The notes beneath the pieces were generated by a model. It saw only the letters and a list, made by a program, of their open reading frames with translations, was not told the origin of the DNA and searched no databases. A program made the position numbers and the translations under genes. From the NCBI GenBank assembly GCA_910587275.1, contig CAJUMD010000131.1:1-8388 (forward strand): a stretch of 8,388 nt of DNA, given 5' to 3'. This stretch comes from an uncultured Kineothrix sp. (GTDB lineage Bacteria > Bacillota > Clostridia > Lachnospirales > Lachnospiraceae). This document shows positions 6,482 to 8,388 of the stretch, piece after piece (position 1 is the stretch's first letter; every line of letters begins with the position of its first letter).

Positions 6482-7422
6482 TTCGATACCGTCCCCTGCC
6501 TTTCCCGTATCCGCCGTCCCGTCACCGGAACCTGCACGTTTTCCCTGCCGCCGAAACGGATACTGTCTCCGGCGTCTTTTTTATATTCCAAAATGTATGG
6601 CTCCATTCTCGCCAGTATTGCGGCATTCCTTTCTTTTTCCTCTCCGTCCATACACCCGAAATCATTTCCGAGGTCCCGGTAAACCCCTTCCATGACAGAC
6701 TGCAGCCTCTTATCCCGGAATGTGTTCTTCTCCCAAATCCCGCAATCCATCAGCACCTTAAATATAATGCTGACACGGATGATATCTTCCGGTTCCGAAA
6801 ACAGGTCTTCCAGCGGAACCCCCTGCTTCACGATGAACATGTCCAGATAATCCTCCGGATTTACCGCTAATACCAGTATCATCTGCAAATCCGCATAGCA
6901 CTCCCGGTAAACCTTTTCCAAAAGGAGCATAAAATCATCCAGTGCCTTTAACGTATTCCGGTCATTCACTGCCTGTATCATGGAACGGAAATCATCGTAT
7001 TTCTGGTGGCAGTACTGCCCGGTAAACAGCTCCCGGTAACACTTTTGGCTGGCATTCCCTTCGATGCCCAGCTTATAAAGCATCTCATCGCAGGTATCAT
7101 CCCCTTTTCCGCAGTCTGCACCGTAGCCCTGTTCAAACCTTTCTTCCATTTCCCCGTCCGCATCCTCTTTCAGGGCTTTCAGGAACCATTCTCCATTCCT
7201 TCTGAAATTCTCCATAAAACTGCCCCTGCCGTCCATGACCCAACATTCATCCGTATACTTCTCCAACAGCCTTATGGTTTTTCCATCCCGGATTTCACAC
7301 TGGCGAAGTACGATTTTCAGGAGCGAGCGCATCATCTTCTCCTGGCGGATTTCCCTGCAGCGCACCCTGTTACCGCTGTAATGCGCCAGTTCATGTACCA
7401 TTTGGTAAGTAACCACTGCCAC
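6460..7422 (-). CDS. Metallopeptidase-like gene, catalytic fragment (HExxH, ExxxD)
   Basis: The frame is open from 7542 to a TAA at 6462-6460; the GTG at 7422 is the first usual start codon in it but cuts into the conserved strand before the active site (ITVRINERTLYDVAVVTYQM). It contains HELAHY, the zinc-binding and catalytic HExxH, four residues after a hydrophobic helix start, and much further on YRECYADLQM, where E and D fit the third-ligand motif of gluzincins. Between them is a ~160-residue Cys- and acid-rich helical insertion (CWVMDGRG, GADCGKGDDTCDEM). The last ~30 residues (VQVPVTGRRIRERQGT) look out of frame. A perfect TAAGGAGG at 7505-7498 lies 9 nt before an in-frame CTG, so re-initiation on its own cannot be excluded. 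Confidence 0.6.
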   Translation of the reverse strand: MAVVTYQMVHELAHYSGNRVRCREIRQEKMMRSLLKIVLRQCEIRDGKTIRLLEKYTDECWVMDGRGSFMENFRRNGEWFLKALKEDADGEMEERFEQGYGADCGKGDDTCDEMLYKLGIEGNASQKCYRELFTGQYCHQKYDDFRSMIQAVNDRNTLKALDDFMLLLEKVYRECYADLQMILVLAVNPEDYLDMFIVKQGVPLEDLFSEPEDIIRVSIIFKVLMDCGIWEKNTFRDKRLQSVMEGVYRDLGNDFGCMDGEEKERNAAILARMEPYILEYKKDAGDSIRFGGRENVQVPVTGRRIRERQGTVSNWDILHP

Positions 7423-7465
7423 GTCATACAGCGTCCTTTCATTAATCCGGACCGTAATAATTCTG

Positions 7466-7705
7466 TCACAGGGAGGGTTCTCTTTCAGGGAAATCTTCCT
7501 CCTTAATGCCGCCTTCTTCTTCCATCCGTCCGATTTCTTCCGTCATATATACGATAAAATGCCGGAAAGATTCATACATGCAGTAAATAAATTCTTCCGC
7601 AAACGTATTTTTAAGTATGCTGCAGATACAGTCCCTGACCTCATAAATGGGCAGCAGGAAACCGGATTTGTCCACCAATGCGGAATGCTCCACAGCTTCC
7701 CACAA
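7466..7705 (-). CDS. Metallopeptidase-like gene, N-terminal fragment
   Basis: This piece is open from TTG 7705 (an in-frame TAA lies just upstream at 7711-7709) to a TGA at 7468-7466, 79 residues. It begins MWEAVEHSALVDKSGFLLPI and continues as an amphipathic helical region with several aromatic residues (EEFIYCMYESFRHFIVYM) and an acidic end (EEDFPE). The last few residues before the TGA (REPSL) are where the frame is lost: one base fewer in the CCCTCCC run at about 7470-7476 would continue directly into the frame that reads CDRIITVRINERTLYDV and then HELAH. No separate function is proposed for this piece. Confidence 0.55.
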   Translation of the reverse strand: MWEAVEHSALVDKSGFLLPIYEVRDCICSILKNTFAEEFIYCMYESFRHFIVYMTEEIGRMEEEGGIKEEDFPEREPSL

Positions 7706-7735
7706 AGGTTACAATAATCTGCCTTTTCTTTCTAA

Positions 7736-7764
7736 ATTATACAATATTTTCCTTCCCGTGCAAA
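7736..7764 (-). promoter_or_regulatory. Promoter of the metallopeptidase-like gene
   Basis: On the minus strand TTTGCA (7764-7759) and a perfect TATAAT (7741-7736) are 17 nt apart. The downstream TTTAGAAA matches the TTTAGGAAA after the promoter at 7992. Predicted transcription starts near 7729, leaving a short leader of about 25 nt before TTG 7705. Confidence 0.55.
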
Positions 7765-7804
7765 CCACCATTTATCTTGAAAGCAGTACAACCCGAAAAG
7801 CAAT

Positions 7805-7825
7805 AAAAAAGTAACAAAATGTTAT
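7805..7825 (-). terminator. Weak AU-rich terminator-like hairpin
   Basis: On the minus strand TAACA-TTT-TGTTA forms a 5-bp stem followed by C and six U (7810-7805). It lies about 10 nt after the stop codon of the tiny ORF at 7836-7955, which fits a terminator for that unit, but the stem is short and AU-rich. Confidence 0.3.
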
Positions 7826-7835
7826 CTCCCATTAA

Positions 7836-7955
7836 CTATGGGAAAGCTACATACACCGCCACCCCACAAAAACTCCCTCCCATGCGTCCGCCCTCCCATG
7901 CTCCTCCCGCCAAAAAAGAACCGCTCCCGGGCCGCTTATCTTTTGTAAAATCCAT
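7836..7955 (-). CDS. Possible 39-residue glycine-rich peptide
   Basis: An ATG at 7955 follows a GGGGAG five bases upstream and opens a 39-codon ORF to a TAG at 7838-7836. The peptide is basic at first (MDFTKDKRPGSG), then glycine-rich (FLAGGAWEGGRMGGSF) and ends hydrophobic (CGVAVYVAFP). The frame is open further upstream to 8063, but that would cross the promoter at 7992-8020, so the short version is preferred. Its start region lies in the loop of the large hairpin at 7914-7986, and the second arm and U6 of that hairpin fall within the ORF, so it may be only a by-product of the RNA structure. The small size and a weak terminator after it allow a toxin- or leader-like peptide, without direct evidence. 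Confidence 0.25.
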   Translation of the reverse strand: MDFTKDKRPGSGSFLAGGAWEGGRMGGSFCGVAVYVAFP

Positions 7956-7986
7956 GTCCACTCCCCAGCCCGGGTACGGTTCTTTT
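7912..7986 (-). ncRNA. Candidate ~75-nt structured RNA (long hairpin with U6)
   Basis: Two arms of 18 nt pair with only two mismatches: AAAAGAACCGTACCCGGG (7986-7969) and CCCGGGAGCGGTTCTTTT (7931-7914), around a 37-nt loop. The 3' arm is followed by U (7917-7912, six in all). A promoter whose predicted start is 7985-7987 sits immediately upstream, so the transcript would begin with the first base of the hairpin and end in the U-tract, an RNA closed end to end. The loop holds an AU palindrome (TTTTACAAAA) and a GGGGAG-N5-ATG. It could be a small RNA, an attenuating leader for genes to the left, or a dispersed palindromic repeat. Confidence 0.5.
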
Positions 7987-7991
7987 CCTAA

Positions 7992-8020
7992 ATTATAATC
8001 CAAGCCTGACGGTTTTGCAA
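7992..8020 (-). promoter_or_regulatory. Promoter of the 7914-7986 hairpin RNA
   Basis: On the minus strand TTGCAA (8020-8015) and TATAAT (7997-7992) are 17 nt apart, identical hexamers and spacing to the NACHT promoter, with the same TTTTATTGCAAA upstream context. Transcription would start at 7985-7987, the outer end of the hairpin. Confidence 0.65.
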
Positions 8021-8088
8021 TAAAATTTTCCCCTATTCCTTTCCACGTTAAATTCAAAATCAAATATGATGGATATGGTATGAAAAAT

Positions 8089-8124
8089 TTTCAAATGTAC
8101 TTTTGAAACAAGACCGGATATAAT
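8089..8124 (+). promoter_or_regulatory. Palindrome next to a TATAAT box, possible operator/promoter
   Basis: A perfect 7-bp inverted repeat TTTCAAA (8089-8095), 6-nt centre, TTTGAAA (8102-8108) lies 10 nt before a TATAAT at 8119-8124. The usual -35 position falls in the centre of the palindrome (TGTACT) and matches the consensus poorly, so an activator or repressor acting here is plausible for the gene at 8207. Confidence 0.4.
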
Positions 8125-8206
8125 AAGTAAAGAATCACAGAAAAACTGTAATTCTATTTACGTTTTCTACTACATACCCTACACCCAAAGAAAAGGAGCG
8201 AATTCT

Positions 8207-8388
8207 ATGGAAATAGCAGAACGCAAGTTTACAATAAACGACCTGTACATCGGCATGAATCTCCTGTCCCAGATGGATATACATATCGAACAGCGCAGGA
8301 TTCTCGGAAAGACCGTATTCCTCGCCTGTCCCCATGACAGGATAGATTCTGATTACCTGGAAATGCTGGATGAACATTTTGGCCTCCA
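8207..8388 (+). CDS. Unrecognised protein, 3'-truncated by the contig end
   Basis: The ATG at 8207 follows AAAAGGAG (8191-8198) with an 8-nt gap, a strong start. Sixty codons are visible without a stop before the window ends. The product starts MEIAERKFTINDLYIGMNLL, then SQMDIHIEQRRILGKTVFLA, and continues with a Cys-Pro-His and an acidic end (RIDSDYLEMLDEHFGL). It has no signal peptide and looks cytoplasmic. I do not recognise the family from this part. It is transcribed away from the peptidase/NACHT block, probably from the TATAAT at 8119, and about 80 nt of leader would precede it. Confidence 0.75.
   Translation, partial: MEIAERKFTINDLYIGMNLLSQMDIHIEQRRILGKTVFLACPHDRIDSDYLEMLDEHFGL

Larger units (their letters stand above)
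6254..7705 (-). pseudogene. Zinc metallopeptidase-like gene (gluzincin pattern) with two frameshifts
   Basis: Three overlapping minus-strand frames form one protein of about 480 residues. The N-terminal piece (7705 to about 7475) and the C-terminal piece (about 6550 to 6254) are in the same frame, and the middle piece, which carries the active site, is shifted by +1. Zinc-site motifs are in the middle piece: HELAH (bases 7395-7381) and ECYAD (6903-6889), which fits HExxH...ExxxD of gluzincins, although the ~160-residue gap is long. The gene lies directly upstream of the NACHT gene on the same strand and has its own promoter (7736-7764). I infer a protease paired with the NACHT switch. The two breaks may be true mutations, assembly errors or, less likely, programmed shifts. 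The start is uncertain: TTG at 7705 has no well-placed ribosome binding site, and GTG at 7693 is an alternative. Confidence 0.65.

Noticed and set aside
7466..7482. prfB-like programmed +1 frameshift at CTG TGA C
   Set aside because: The slippery codon is not CTT, the SD-like sequence is about 27 nt away instead of directly upstream, and a second break of opposite sign exists in the same gene; indels explain both more simply.
8135..8377. Minus-strand ORF of 80 codons at the right end
   Set aside because: It is antisense to the 8207 gene, which has a strong ribosome binding site and start.
1..8388. CRISPR arrays, tRNA/rRNA genes, insertion sequences, att sites
   Set aside because: No regularly spaced direct repeats, tRNA-like folds, transposase motifs or terminal repeats were seen by eye on either strand.

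Overview
The window looks like one end of a draft contig from a low- to mid-GC Bacillota, most likely a gut Clostridia/Lachnospiraceae-type organism. This rests on the style of the ribosome binding sites (AAGGAG-type), sigma-A-type promoters (TATAAT with 17-nt spacers), intrinsic terminators with U-tracts, and a NACHT gene and small membrane proteins of a kind common there. No rRNA or marker gene is present, so the taxonomy is only a guess. The first 45 bases are not biological: they match the 3' part of the Illumina TruSeq universal adapter, so the contig begins in untrimmed adapter and the first gene has lost its 5' end.

Layout. (1) 46-1902, plus strand: a 5'-truncated gene for a protein with one visible membrane segment, then, through an ATGA overlap, one or two small membrane-protein reading frames with a weak DUF1294-like pattern. 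These may be one gene broken by a frameshift. (2) 1903-2146: a converging intergenic region that holds, on the minus strand, a promoter, two hairpins and a U-tract, together forming a candidate small RNA of about 100 nt. (3) 2147-6004, minus strand: a 1285-residue NACHT NTPase (bacterial NLR/STAND-like, probable defence or conflict protein) with an N-terminal helical region and about 570 residues of unrecognised C-terminal region. (4) 6005-6235: a structured leader with its own promoter. Three arms can pair in mutually exclusive ways (anti-antiterminator, antiterminator, terminator), so the NACHT gene appears to be controlled by transcription attenuation. (5) 6254-7705, minus strand: a zinc metallopeptidase-like gene (HELAH plus a distant ECYAD) split over three pieces by two frameshifts of opposite sign. 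(6) 7706-8206: three compact regulatory blocks: the peptidase promoter, a promoter-hairpin-U-tract unit of about 75 nt with a tiny ORF in it, and a palindrome upstream of the right-hand gene. (7) 8207-8388, plus strand: the start of an unrecognised gene that runs off the contig.

How it may work together. The metallopeptidase and the NACHT protein lie on the same strand and have closely similar promoters (TTGCAA or TTTGCA, 17-nt spacer, TATAAT). The reading offered here is a two-gene NTPase sensor plus protease module, loosely analogous to NLR-protease partnerships, with RNA-level control of the NACHT gene. The domain calls come from visible motifs. The functional coupling, the defence role and the attenuator mechanism are inference. 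Whether the peptidase is a true pseudogene or the victim of sequencing or assembly errors cannot be decided from this sequence, and the adapter at the end shows that this contig was not perfectly cleaned.
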